This document shows, piece after piece, positions 20,500 to 31,319 of a stretch of DNA of 64,000 nt; the first letter of the stretch is position 1; each line of letters begins with the position of its first letter. The position numbers and the translations under genes are program-made. This DNA comes from Symsagittifera roscoffensis (Eukaryota; Xenacoelomorpha; Acoela; Convolutidae). The stretch covers positions 75,044,213-75,108,212 of the forward strand of contig NC_087064.1 of NCBI RefSeq assembly GCF_963678635.1. Reading direction: 5' to 3'. The notes under the pieces were generated by a model. It made no database searches and had not been told where the DNA came from. It saw nothing but the letters and a program-made list of their open reading frames with translations.

Positions 20500-23400
20500 C
20501 TGAAGCAAAACATCAATCACGTTCAATCTAAGATCAAGTTTAATTTAGCTCGGTATCAAAATCAAATAGAGAGCCTATGGCATATAACATATAAAGTAAA
20601 CAAACAACTCTAATAAAAATGAATATTAAAAAAGGTTCAGCCAACATCGCAGTTTTAAAAATGCAATATGCAGAGTTTTTGAAAACAGAAAAATAATACG
20701 TACTTTATATTTTCAATTACAGCTCACACTTTACAGTGGTCTAATAATATTCATTTAGCAGTTGGAAAAGTGTTAATTAACGAGAGACTGCAAAAAAAAA
20801 AAAAACAAATTGTTTTTTGAAAAACTTCAAATTTGGAACTTCACAATAAATAATAGATGACCTTAAAGCTCGTTGAATTTCATGAATACTTTATGATTGT
20901 TACCTTTTGATAAAACTAACCCTATTTGAGAGAGCTGGATTATTAGGTAAAATTTTTACACTGCAATCTAAAAAGTAAGTCGTCTTAATGCCAAAAATTT
21001 GCAGTTAGTAAAAAGTAATCTCTTGCCACAACCCACAGCCTTTGTCGTTCCAAGCATGGGCATTACCTCTCCGCCAAATGTGCAGAATCAGTCATTGAGT
21101 ATGAAATGAATGTATGCCGCCGTAATCTGATTTGATTACGCCTGCTAATCGCAAGCACAAAAAGTATTGGAAATTCTAAAACTTTTCGACATTAATAGAT
21201 CGTATTCAATTTCCGAACCCAAATCAAAACTGAAAAATTAAAGAGGCTCATCAATCCAGTCTATATTTTGAACCCCATGCAGTCTAAAATCGAAAAAAAA
21301 TATATAAAAAATTTAACAACCAAAAATGATTTTTTTAAAAATTATAAACACAAACAAGATTGCTCGTATAAAGGGCAAGGCCCTGAATGTTCCGACTGCC
21401 CCTTAATCCATATCGAATAGTTTTTGGGGAAAAATATTCAAAAAACTACAAATTTTGGACAATAACAAAAATCAATTGTAAAAATTTGAGTCGTGCGAAA
21501 CTGATACGACCGATTAGCTAGCCTCAATTCAATTTAGAATAATTTTGTTGGGCGGGATGAACCGCCAATCAAAATACTTCTTGTTACGCTAACAGCATTA
21601 TAAATAAAATCTTCAAAGAGCGATAAATTAGTCCAGAGCATGGCCAAATTGGCAACTCCCATAACTTTGCAAAAAATGATCGCAGGTTAAATATCTTTTT
21701 ACCTTTGATTTCAGGGAGTCGATATCTTCGATGGGGTAAAAAAAGTTTGTTTAAAACTATAATTTCGACCGCCAAAAATTGGCTGAATAAAAAAACACCC
21801 CAAGCATAAACATTCCGTTTTTTCAAAAAAATATTATATTAATTATATGAGAATCTTTAAATTTTCAACTGCTTTTGGGTGCCCTTCAGTGCTCAGGTAA
21901 CAAGCAGTTTTATAGTAAAGTATTCAAAAAACGTCCTAAAATAGTATTTCATGAAACGTGCAGAACAATGGGTTATTTTGGATTTATTACAGTTGGATTA
22001 TTAAAAAAGTTATGATATCGATAAGTAATTCTCGTACAAAATGACCTGAAAAGAACATTCATATCTCGAAAACTTAAAGTTTACAAAACTCTAACATGGT
22101 GAGATATCGAGGCCAGACTTTCAAAATATCATAGACAATTGATAGATATGGCTATATTTTGGTTTCACTTGAACTGTTAGTTTATTCTCAGAAACATTAA
22201 ACGAAGGACAACTCACCCAAAATTGAGAGTGCCGATGACCAATGTTTTAAGTATGGTAGCACGTACGACATCATTTCCTTGCAAGCTTCAAAAACAAACA
22301 AATTGATCTTAACTCGACCATGTTCTTCTAGATGTTGGGATCGCAACGCAATCAGGAAGTTCTCCAAGTCGACCATTTTCAAACTAAGGAAAAACGCCAC
22401 TAGCGCTGCATCTTCCGATTTGGAGAAAGAATTCATAATTGAAGGAGACAATTCCAGAGATTTAGCCGCTTCTGCTATACTTTTAGAACTCCATCCATGC
22501 TCAGGTACAAATTTCAGAGATTCATGAAGCAATGTATTCTGAGTTTCTTTCAGCTTGCTGTCAACTATTGTCCTTTTCTTTACGCCTGAACTAAAATCAG
22601 CCAATTAAGCTACCTTGTCCGAATTCGTCAGGCAACACTAAAGGTTTGCGAAAAGTTTCAAATTGAAAAAGTGTAATTTTAGATAGATGTGGATCGGAGT
22701 TTCGTACCAACAGCGATACAACACAAACATAGCATGACAAACTAGCCGACAGAAAATGAGTCAAAAATTGAAAAAAAAAAACTAGATCTCACAAAACTTT
22801 TATGTGTATGTTTATTTGTCCTTAAGAAAGTTCATTTAGAGAAAAGCATTTCAGATACGAAAACTTTAACGAAACTGTAACAAAGCCAAAAAAACTCGAG
22901 CGTACAATCGTTGAGCCAAAAATAAAATGTCTTCATAAAAATTTACAAAACCCTAAATATTTTTAAGTCTCCCCTCAACAAAATCACACACATGAGAAAT
23001 TCTTTTCGCTCAACGAACAACGATACATTTAAGCCGATATCATATAACCCGAGGCCTTTTCAGACTGAAAAAGCGTAAGTAGATAAGAACGCTAAAATTA
23101 CAATTCAAAACCAACATTAAAAACAATTTCGAAACAGAGGCGAAGCTGAGCTTCGCGCCACTTGCGATAAAAATTAATACAAGGCAATTGAATGTGAATT
23201 TAGAATCGGAAGAAAACTTACCAAGCGGTAACAAAACCCAAAATACCCTTTAGGCCGAAGAACGAATCAACGAAACTTAAGACTTATAAAAAGTTGAAAG
23301 TCCCCCTCGCTCTCACCACACAAACAAAAAACTTTCTATACTTGTCGAATTAACCATTATGAGGCCGCTAAGCCGATATAATATTGGCCGAAACTAATAC

Positions 23401-24848
23401 GCCAAAAAAAAGCCGAAAATAAACTCAAAAATTTTAAAACTAATAAAAAATGATGTCTCCATAAACCTCAAAACACGCAGGCACACACAATTTTATTTCA
23501 CCGGTAGACAGACGCAATAACATGACATTAGGCTGATATAAAATAGGCCGAAACCAATTATTATTAAGATTTTAGCAAAACAAGCAATCCAGATATGAGC
23601 ATAAAAACTACGTTTCACTTGAAATGACTAACATTAGGTCTTTAAGCCGATAAAATATAAGCCGAAACCACTTGGACAGAAAAAAAAACCAAGAAAAAAA
23701 AATATACCAGTCAAGAAATTACAAACAAGTAAATCAAAACACCAAGAGAAATTACAATGTAAATTGCGCATAGCAAGAAAAACCATTTCTACGAAGTGGC
23801 ACTTAGGCCGACAAAACTTAAGCAGATAACGATAAGCCGACCGTTTTTTTAAACGGTAAATTTCCCGATTGAAAAAAAAAAGGTCACGGTCAGATTCAAA
23901 CCCACGACCTTTGCCGCACCAGGCGAATTTGTTACCTAAGGGGACTGGGAACGCTGAGATTTGAAGCTGGGAACGCTTGAGGGTAACTCAAGAAATGAGT
24001 CCTGTGGACAAAGTTGTTTACGGGAAAAAAGTCTAGTACCCAATTGCAATACCCTTCGTATCACAAGGGTAATTACAAGACTATTTTTTAAAGGGCATGC
24101 TCAACAACCTAGGACAACAACCTGACGGGACTTCAAGACGACACCTAAGTTTCCGGGCAAGTTAAGTCATGAAAACAATGCACAGCTTAGGGATAATATC
24201 GTGACAATGCATTATTTAGGGATCACTCGTTGCATCTGATGGATTTTAAATGATTGAATTGTACAGCAGAAAAACGCCTTCACAAATGTATTGTTTTTCA
24301 TCAATCCTGAACAACGATTCAAGGCTCAAAACACATACGAAAATGCGAATGAATGTAAAGGAAAGTCCACTCGGGACTTTAAGAAAATATTTTTGACGTG
24401 AAATCTATATTTTGCGATTCGGAGTGCAGACCCGTCGGCATGCTGTCCAGGACCTATTTTAAGCGAATCTCAGATTTGATTCAAAAGGGTTAAGTGATTC
24501 TCTAAAAATACTAGCCATTGAAAAAAGTGTATTCCGAATTAATGCCGCTAGCTAATTGCAAGACATCTAGAATGAAAAGACTTGAGAAAAAAATCCATCC
24601 GAAATTTGTTTTAACATCCAGGGTTAGCAATACAACGATTGCTCTAGATTTCTTGGTTGTCCATTTGACAATACAACTTGTATTAAATTGAACCTGGCAG
24701 AAGTTGAGCTTTTTTCTGCTTTGGGATCCCAGTTATAGTCATCATTTGTAGCGTCTTCCGCCAACGTAGACAAAGATCTTGTATTCACTGACCAACTTAC
24801 TAATCGGCAACACCTAAATTGCTCCACTACTTTAATGGATTGCAACAT
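20162..24848 (-). CDS. COQ9: COQ9, ubiquinone biosynthesis protein (3 exons, 288 aa)
   Basis: The exons on the minus strand are 24848-24694, 22590-22217 and 20499-20162, with phases 2 and 1 agreeing at both junctions. The N-terminus (about residues 1-30) is basic, Ser/Thr-rich and hydrophobic, fitting a mitochondrial presequence. Residues ~64-110 (FVPEHGWS, IAEAAKSLELS) match the TetR-like helix-turn-helix fold. Residues ~192-240 (DLIWHYAGDTSLDYNWYSKR) are the diagnostic COQ9 C-terminal segment. By family knowledge, COQ9 is a matrix lipid-binding protein that delivers intermediates to the hydroxylase COQ7 in coenzyme Q synthesis. The length is near that of animal orthologues (~300). The gene ends 267 bp from the stop of the convergent cysteine-rich gene. 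Confidence 0.93.
20500..22216 (-). other. COQ9: COQ9 intron 2
   Basis: The 1.7-kb intron contains a partial family E1 copy at about 20815-20990 (no TATA-hairpin seen) and family E2 copy 3 at 21357-21815. Nothing coding is supported. Confidence 0.75.
21357..21815 (+). repeat. Dispersed repeat family E2, copy 3
   Basis: It starts 'agattgctcgtataaagggc', has 'taactttgcaaaaaatgatc' in the middle and ends near 'caccccaagcataaacattc'. Block order is identical to the 7120-7650 copy. It sits in a COQ9 intron, antisense to COQ9. Confidence 0.75.
22217..22590 (-). CDS. COQ9: COQ9 exon 2: helix-turn-helix core
   Basis: The acceptor is GATTTTAG and the donor G|GTGAGT. It encodes the KFVPEHGWSSKSIAEAAKSL core typical of COQ9, and runs to the SALSIL segment that precedes the C-terminal domain. 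Confidence 0.93.
23029..23840 (+). repeat. Cluster of five 'taagccgatataatat..gccgaaacc' units
   Basis: Related ~35-base units start near 23030, 23368, 23530, 23645 and 23809, with irregular spacing (339, 162, 115 and 164 bases). Single units also occur at 6519 and 8060. They lie in a region otherwise free of genes. Irregular spacing argues against a satellite and for repeated pieces of one decayed element. Confidence 0.65.
23865..24090 (-). repeat. tRNA-derived SINE-like copy
   Basis: On the minus strand a B-box-like 'GGGTTTGAATCTG' follows an A-box-like segment. Flanking sequence ('tttacgggaaaaaagtc', 'cacaagggtaattac') is shared with the 10985-11180 and 6596-6690 copies. The D-arm is degenerate, so this is not a functional tRNA. 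Confidence 0.55.
24694..24848 (-). CDS. COQ9: COQ9 exon 1: mitochondrial presequence
   Basis: Fifty-one codons plus two bases. The start MLQSIKVVEQFRCCRLVSWS fits an amphipathic targeting peptide and is followed by an acidic linker. The donor is CAG|GTTCAA, which is acceptable but not strong. Confidence 0.85.
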
Positions 24849-24957
24849 ATCTAAAATTAATCAGTATACCTTATCGGCTCCTATCTCCTCAAAAAAAGAG
24901 AAACATTTCGAACAAATTCGAAGAAACTAGGACTCTTTGAACATCAAACATCTTTTC

Positions 24958-26105
24958 TGATTGACACTTATAATTTATGCATCTTTTATGATTGCCACTT
25001 TTCATAGTTTTTGATCACTCTGTAAATATCAGGTGGAAGGGTCTCTTGCTGATTTAGAGAACTGACTTTTGAACAACTTTTAGCTTCCTAGGATGTCCTG
25101 AACTGAAATTATTATTATCCAATTTCTTTCTCAGATAATGAGAAGGTAGGAGTTGAGGGAAAGGGTCGGTCCATCTCCGATGGATGGGATGATTTCTCTA
25201 CTATGCAAAGACAATGGTAAAATAGTAACTTAATAGTAATAATGTATCATTCCTAATTTCAGGATTGACCTCGTGGTCTGAGGATACAGAGATCCAGCCA
25301 TGATCTCACTATTTTCACATGCAACTAAAATAGTTCGCGCGGGTTGGCTGATACTTTTCAAGCGGTAACAATTTTGTCGGCCCGATGTTACTAGAACCAC
25401 ATTGAATTTAAAATTCTTTAGGAAATTAGAAGTATTTGTACATAGACTGAAGTTTCTGAGAACATGTCTAAAAAACAATCTAACACCGGACTTTTCGAAG
25501 TTAAGGGTACCAAAGAACGGGTTTTTTTCGGACCAAGCTGTACATAATTTTCAACTTAAACTACTAAGTTGAAAATTAGGTACAGCTTGAACCGAAAAAA
25601 CCTCGTCCTCTGGGACCCTAAAAAGAGCAGATCGTATGAGAATCTTAATAAAACGCTTGCAAAGTTTCTGACAATATCGATGGCGCCAATATAGAAACCA
25701 ATTCTAAAGATGCCAGAGAAACAACTGAATACGTTGCTCAAGATCCGGTTGAAACCATAATATCTCTTGATGTGAAAAGTTTGTATACTAATGTTCCCCT
25801 GAAGGAAGCAGTTGAAAATGCTTTGCAAAAACTGTACAGCCAGAAATTGCTCCTGAAATCCAAAGAGCAATCAATAAAAGGCTTTTCAATATGGCGGCCA
25901 GCAAAATAATTTTCAAGTGTAATGACTCATGGTATGTGCAAGTTGATGGTCTAGCAATGGGCGCTTTCCTCGCTGTAATTCTGGCAAATCTATGGCTGAA
26001 AGTGTTCATGTGTGACATTCGACCAGAATGGCCAAAATGCAATTTATGCAGGATTCGAATTTTGAGCAGTAAGCCTTCCGAGTTGATGATTTCGAAGGAT
26101 TAGCG
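24958..26105 (+). pseudogene. Penelope-like element family B, fragment 1 (RT motifs A and B)
   Basis: Sequence from ~25690 encodes a PLE reverse transcriptase segment. SLDVKSLYTNVPLKEAVENA (motif A region, ~25762-25821) is followed, after a frame change, by WYVQVDGLAMGAFLAVILAN (motif B region, ~25930-25989). Both are diagnostic of PLEs. Upstream (24958-25650) is the non-coding pLTR-like part, with a hairpin at 25171-25190 and a 37-bp inverted repeat at 25516-25600. The RT core with motif C and the GIY-YIG nuclease are absent. A near-identical copy lies at 31320-32372. Confidence 0.8.
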
Positions 26106-26934
26106 ACGTTATTGGAACGTTTAGCCAAACGGTGAGGGCTAGAATATTCTAGTATTTTAAATTTTCAAAAATTCGAATGATGACGTCACGTTTCTGAGAA
26201 ATGCTGAAACGGCCATTTTTAACAAAAAAGCGAGTAAAAAACAGAACAACTTTTATCTGCGATTGCGAACAGTACGAAAATCGAGATTGGAAAACGACAA
26301 CGAACTACAGAATAGCAGAGAACGTTCCGAGTTGCAACTATTGTGCTGCTACAATAGTTGCAAGGCCGTTGCCAACAACGGTGAAGGGTGAGAACCAGCC
26401 TTCCGGATTAGCGAGAAATCAAGAGTAAGGAGCTTGATTCAGCGGATTCAAGAATCCGGAAGGGTCTCGGGACGGAAACTTTTATTAACTCACATAAACT
26501 TTTAGCATCCTGTCATGTCCTGACTTGAATTTAACTGATATTTTGATTAGTTTTGACAAGGATGAGGTGCTAGGAGTTGGGGGAAAGGGTTGATCCATCT
26601 TCGATGGAGATGATGATTTTTATCTACTGAACAAAAACCATAGTAATATAATAAGTAGTAGCCCTATTTTTAGGAGTGACCTCGTGGTCTGGGGATACAG
26701 AGACCCAGCCATGAGCTCACTAATTTTGCATGTAATTCAGTTAATTTGAGCGTTCTGGTCGAAGCCGGAGAATAGTAACGTTTTTGTCGACCCGATGTAA
26801 GAAAGACCACCGAAAAGTACTGGCTTGGTAGAGACGGTGAAAAACATGCAAAGCTCTGTTTAGACGCTGGCCAGTCGTCTTAAGACTTAGTTTTGTTATC
26901 CGTCGATATGTATCTTCCGGGCGAATGTTACAAT
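26106..26934 (+). repeat. PLE family B non-coding segment (absent from copy 2)
   Basis: This contains a second divergent pLTR-like block (26580-26720: 'gatccatcttcgatggag', 'gacctcgtggtctggggata', 'gacccagccatgagctcact'). The reverse complement of most of this segment lies at 47415-48340. The segment is deleted from the copy at 31320-32660. Confidence 0.7.
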
Positions 26935-27220
26935 GAGTTCGATTTTGCCGGTGGGAATGGAGATACAGCCAATGGCCAATGAATGACAAAAACGGTTTGT
27001 GTCCATGTTTTCGCGGGAAACGAACAAATAGATCAAAGGGGTTTGAATGCGAGAGAAGTATAGGTTGGAGCAACTCAGCCCGGGGGGTGGCTGACCCCCA
27101 TGTATTAACATAGGCTATAGAGTATCCGGTCAGCCACCTATGTATTAAGATAGGGAATGGATTTCCCAATGAATTAAGATAGGGAATAGGTTTCCCAATG
27201 TATTAAGATGGTAGGTTTTA
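26935..27220 (+). repeat. Repeat segment with 29-bp tandem units
   Basis: The segment is shared with 32373-32660. Its 3' end holds two and a half copies of a ~29-base unit ('tgtattaagatagggaat', then 'ggatttcccaa'). In each unit GGGAA and TTCCC form a small hairpin. Open frames on the minus strand (26741-27169) are not conserved in length between copies. Confidence 0.7.
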
Positions 27221-27649
27221 CTATTAGCCTAATTGTTGTGATAAACTTATTAAATAGTTCTTTGTTCAAATTTACCGTTTGTGTGTTTTCATATCATATG
27301 CGCGCTGGGCTTCCTCTTCTGGTTATCTTACCAAATCTCGCCGTCCCAGCCGTAGGCGAGTGAAGTTTCCCTGGCGTAACTAGACGCAAGAAGGAGTGAG
27401 CTGGTTAATCGACCTCCAAATCGACGTCAGGTTGTACCACTCTTTTTTTTTCATCGCCTAGCAATTTTAAACCCTAAATGAAAGTATTCATAAATAACCC
27501 CAAAGAGCTTCCTTTCTCGCCCCAGTTGACTGTGTTTCAGCTTGATGCCGCAATTCCAGGCAAGACGCATCCCTGAGTTCTCACAGAAACTAGTTATGTG
27601 GGACTTCAAGGACCAAATATATCAAACCAGCTCTAGTAAAATCAACAAT

Positions 27650-28082
27650 TCACTCCTACCGCGGCACAACGCTTCATGATCTGTTTGAAACAGTTTTACA
27701 ATACAGACCAAAGCGCCTAAATACAGTAACAATAGTTGCTGGATACAAGGACAACAGGTTGCATCCACAAGAATTAGAACAGCAGTGGAAAAACTTGATT
27801 AACCTCGTCACAAATAAGTTTCAGCCCAAGAGACTGATCATCCCCAAAACAATTCAGAACTGTAATAATTCCGAAGTAAACCGCAAAATTTATATTCATA
27901 ATCATGTGCTGTTTAATTTGATAAATAGATTTGTACACCCCCATACACTTATTGTTTCGCCTAACCTCAACCTAAATCTAACCCCTCAAATGTTCTGCCG
28001 TGATGGCATCCATTTCTTGTTCTACAGTAATGATTTCTTTACAAATTTTCTTGCAAATTTAATCTATAAATTCTCTCGCTAA
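27650..28082 (+). pseudogene. ORF1-like SGNH/GDSL hydrolase-like protein
   Basis: A frame from ~27650 reads into the 107-codon ORF at 27759-28082. It has an SGNH-like 'TVTIVAGYKDN' (block III-like), a 'KFQPKRLIIPKT' strand and the block V motif CRDGIHF, with the D-x-x-H expected of SGNH hydrolases. No convincing GDS nucleophile block was found upstream, where stops interrupt the frame. Esterase domains in ORF1 proteins are known from CR1/L2-type LINEs. Here it precedes an RT with a restriction-like nuclease. Confidence 0.55.
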
Positions 28083-28106
28083 CTTGACACCGCCGTCCTT
28101 CCTAAA

Positions 28107-29081
28107 ATGGCTACTCAAACACACTGCCTTATTTGTAAAAGCAGCCTGCGAGGCGGAGGTGTTTGGTGCTTCACATGCCCGGGCTACATGCATGTAAAAT
28201 GCAGCGGCCTAGCCCGCAGCAGTGATCACTATGACAATTTCAGTTGTCATCGCTGCACCTCCCAATTTCATTCAGCTAACGACAAGCATGAATGCAACCG
28301 CCCAACCCTAGCTACAACCTTGCTCCCCCAAATGCACCCTCACCCTTCCACTGCCCCACACTCACAAAACACAGGAGAGTCTTCCACTATAGAACCTAGA
28401 GCAATACAAGACCCATGGTCAAACCCCTGTCCAGAACTCATAGAAACCACCAGGAAAATATACACCGAAATGGTCCACTGGAAACCGGTCTTTATGATCT
28501 TGTCAAAAAATAAATTTGGTTATAACTTCATTGAAACCCTCAATAGAACTTTGAACAGCCTAATAGAAAACAACGAAAATACCTTCGCAATGCACGCAGC
28601 AATGATTTTTCTACACTTATTACTGTGCAAAACAAAGTCCGAAATTGATGGATCTTTTTCCAAAACAATAGCAAGGAGACTTAAGCAATGGCAAAACGGA
28701 GACCTGGATGGACTATATATTGAAGGAAAGGCGCTGCAAATGCGCTTGTTGAAAGGAAGTAGAAGAAAAACTGAAACTGAAGCACAACAGTTCAACAAAC
28801 TAATGAGTACTGGAAAAATATCAAGCGCAATTGCAAAACTAACAGACACATCTAAAGGCATTCTTTCGCTTGACGAGATTGTCAAAGGTAAGACAGTAGA
28901 ACAGACTCTCATAGAGAAACACCCACCATCTAAACCAATTGATGAGAACTATATTACACCAGTCTCAAACGAAACAATTCCTTTCCATCCATCGATATTT
29001 GATCAGATAAACGGTCAACATAACGAAGGCAGCCATGAGAACGCACGGATCGCATGGACCATTTGGCCTCGATACAAATGA
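28107..29081 (+). pseudogene. Retroelement ORF2, N-terminal part with PHD finger
   Basis: A 324-codon ORF. Residues 7-54 form a complete PHD-type zinc finger (C-x2-C, C-x2-C, H-x2-C, C-x2-C; HCLICK...WCFTCPGYMHVKC...FSCHRC). A helical linker follows. The frame is lost near 29050, and the continuation of the family's pre-RT region is read in another frame before the ORF at 29160. It is 24 bases downstream of the SGNH-like ORF. Confidence 0.75.
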
Positions 29082-30239
29082 ATGGAGACGTATTCTAACA
29101 CACTTCGGGCAACAATCAGTTGAAATTTCAAAATCAATTGCTAAAATTGCCAAAAAAAATTGGCCACAGAAGAACTAAATCCAGAACTAATAGAAACATA
29201 TAACGCATGCAGATTATTACCCTTAGATAAGAATCCATGGGTAAGACCCATTGGCATAGGAGAAGTTATGCGTAGGATAATAGGGCGAACAATAACTAAA
29301 TGCCTAAAAAACGAACTCATGTCGCTCGGTTCAAACTACCAACTCTGCCTAGGACAAAAATGTGGCATCGAATATGCGATCCACACGCTAAGAGATCAAT
29401 ACAGCAAAACTTCCGCCGATGCTGTTCTACTGATAGATGCCGAAAACGCTTTCAACTCGCTGAACCGAAAGCAGCTGGCATTAAAAAACATCGAAAACAC
29501 CTGCCCTTCCCTATTAACAGCGATTAAGAACTCCTACTCCAATCCATCTAAACTATTCGTTAACAAAAAATCAATCTACTCTCAAGAAGGGACAACCCAG
29601 GGGGATCCACTGGCAATGGCCATGTACGGTCTAGCCATAACACCCCTCATAAAACTTTTATCAGTAGACGATGTAACCCAGAAATGGTACCCAGACGACG
29701 GAAACGCAGTCGGTAAATTAAGCAATCTACGAACCGTCCTCGATAAAATTATATCACTGGGTAAATTTTTCGGCTACCACGTGAAAGCATCCAAATGCCA
29801 ACTCATTGTCAAGGATGAAAAACTCGGTGAAACTCAGAAAATCTTCGCAAATACAAGAATCACTATAAAGGCAGGAGCCCGAGTGCTTGGTTCAGTTATA
29901 GGAACAGAATCTGAATGTAAAAACTTCCTGGAATTTCAACAGAATGAGCAAATCAAAACTTTGAAAAAACTAACGAAAATCGCTGAAACCTCCCCTCAAA
30001 ACGCTTATGCCTGCTATACTAAAGGAGTTCAAGAAAAGCTTTCATTTTTTGCCAGGACAACGCCTAACACTATGGAAAACTTAGAAATATGTGAAAGTAT
30101 TATCAAAGAACAATTATTACCTAACCTAGTCGGTAAAGACAATTTAAACCCCCAATTCCGTGAGATATCTTCCTTACCCCTTAAAATGGGCGGACTTAAC
30201 ATCAAGGTGCCATCCGATCATGAAAGCTACCTAGAATAG
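29060..30239 (+). pseudogene. Retroelement ORF2, reverse transcriptase part
   Basis: Contains RLLPLDKNPWVRPIGIGEVM (RT motif 1-2 region), motif A with IDAENAFNSLNR, motif B with GTTQGDPLAMAMYGLA, and motif C read as YPDD at 29688-29699 where YADD is usual. The thumb region (GYHVKASKCQLIVKDE) is intact. The frame ends in an amber codon at 30237-30239, though homologous sequence continues. One Ala-to-Pro change at motif C and the stop suggest the copy is inactive. Confidence 0.8.
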
Positions 30240-30359
30240 TCTAAGGAAACATCACTAGTACTGGAATCTCAAGATCCAATTACAGCAGTAACACAGCAAG
30301 AAAAAATATGAACGAAAATCAAAAAATTGAAAACTGATAGAGCAAATTGAAAAAAAAAC

Positions 30360-31185
30360 AAACTTCATTAACTCCTTAATTGAAACAGATAAATACGCAA
30401 TCGACCTGGCCTCTGAAAAGGGAGCCTCTAACTGGCTCAATACTCTACCACTGAGCAGATACAACTTCAACCTGAATAAATCAGAGTTCAGAGATGGTAT
30501 ATACTTAAGATACGGATGGGAGCCTACCAAAACCCCACTCACATGTGCATGTGGTGCTGATTTTAACTTGAAACATGCGCTTCACTGTGCGAAGGGTGGT
30601 TACACACACATAAGACACAATGAAATTAGAGACACATTCGCCAACCTCATGAACGAGGTTTGCCATGACGTCGAGATTGAGCTGAAACTTCAGCCGTTGC
30701 AAGGCGAAAGCTTTGTCAACAATTCAACTACAACTGAAGATGAGGCACGACTTGACATTAAGGCAAACGGACTCTGGGGTTCACGATTCAGCCGCGCTTT
30801 CTTTGATGTGAAAATTTTCAAGCCCCATGCCAAAACATCGCGAAAACTGCATAAGGATGCATACAAATACCACGAAACGCTGAAGAACTCCAAATATCAG
30901 CAAAGAATTTTAAACGTAGAGCAGAGTAGCTACGGCCCGCTAATTTTTGGATGCACCGGTGGCGCTGCTCCAACAGCCACGCGGACGATGCAGCGATTGG
31001 CCGAAAAACTAAGTGAAAAACGACAAGAAAGCTATCCAGAATCTATAAACTACATAAGAACTAAAATAAGCTTCGCGCTCCTGAGGAACTCTATACTTTG
31101 TATAAGGGGGTGCAGATTGTTACGCAAAAATCAATTTATCGACAACTCCATAAGCGCTATTGTAGAGGAAGGACGGCTAAGATAA
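30360..31185 (+). pseudogene. Retroelement ORF2, C-terminal PD-(D/E)XK-like nuclease
   Basis: The frame is open from about 30410 to TAA 31185. It contains a Cys-rich knuckle (CACGADFNLKHALHCAKGG), then RHNEIRDTFANLM. A nuclease-like core follows, with an acidic residue in EARLDIKANG and D-x-K in FFDVKIF. Conserved blocks (YGPLIFGCTGG, ISFALLRNSILCIRGCR) end it. This matches restriction-like endonuclease domains at the C-terminus of some non-LTR elements. A frameshift around 30300-30360 separates it from the RT. Confidence 0.7.
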
Positions 31186-31319
31186 ATTGACGATGCATTT
31201 AATGCTGATTTATGACTTCATTGCTGATATATATGCATTTTTATATCGCTGGTATGGCCCTATCCAGCTTGTGCACTTACCGTAACTAAACGGAAGGGCC
31301 CCTTTTGTAATTTAATTTT

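Larger units (their letters stand above)
22591..24693 (-). other. COQ9: COQ9 intron 1
   Basis: The 2.1-kb intron holds two decayed small-repeat pieces (22687, 23139), a cluster of 'aagccgat' repeats (23029-23840) and a SINE-like copy (23865-24090). Confidence 0.75.
27221..31318 (+). mobile_element. Retroelement: SGNH-like ORF, PHD finger, RT, C-terminal nuclease
   Basis: This 4.1-kb element lies exactly between the two PLE-B segments. It has an upstream esterase-like ORF (to 28082), a 24-base gap, then a second long reading region (28107-31185). That region carries a PHD finger, a reverse transcriptase and a PD-(D/E)XK-like nuclease, interrupted by frameshifts and an amber stop. The 3' UTR ends in a 'gggcccctt' block and A/T-rich tract. 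The layout is that of a non-LTR retrotransposon with a restriction-like endonuclease. I cannot name the clade. Confidence 0.75.

Noticed and set aside
26741-27169. 142-codon minus-strand ORF
   Set aside because: The second copy of the segment (32354-32608) does not preserve its length or upstream frame, and no motif is present.
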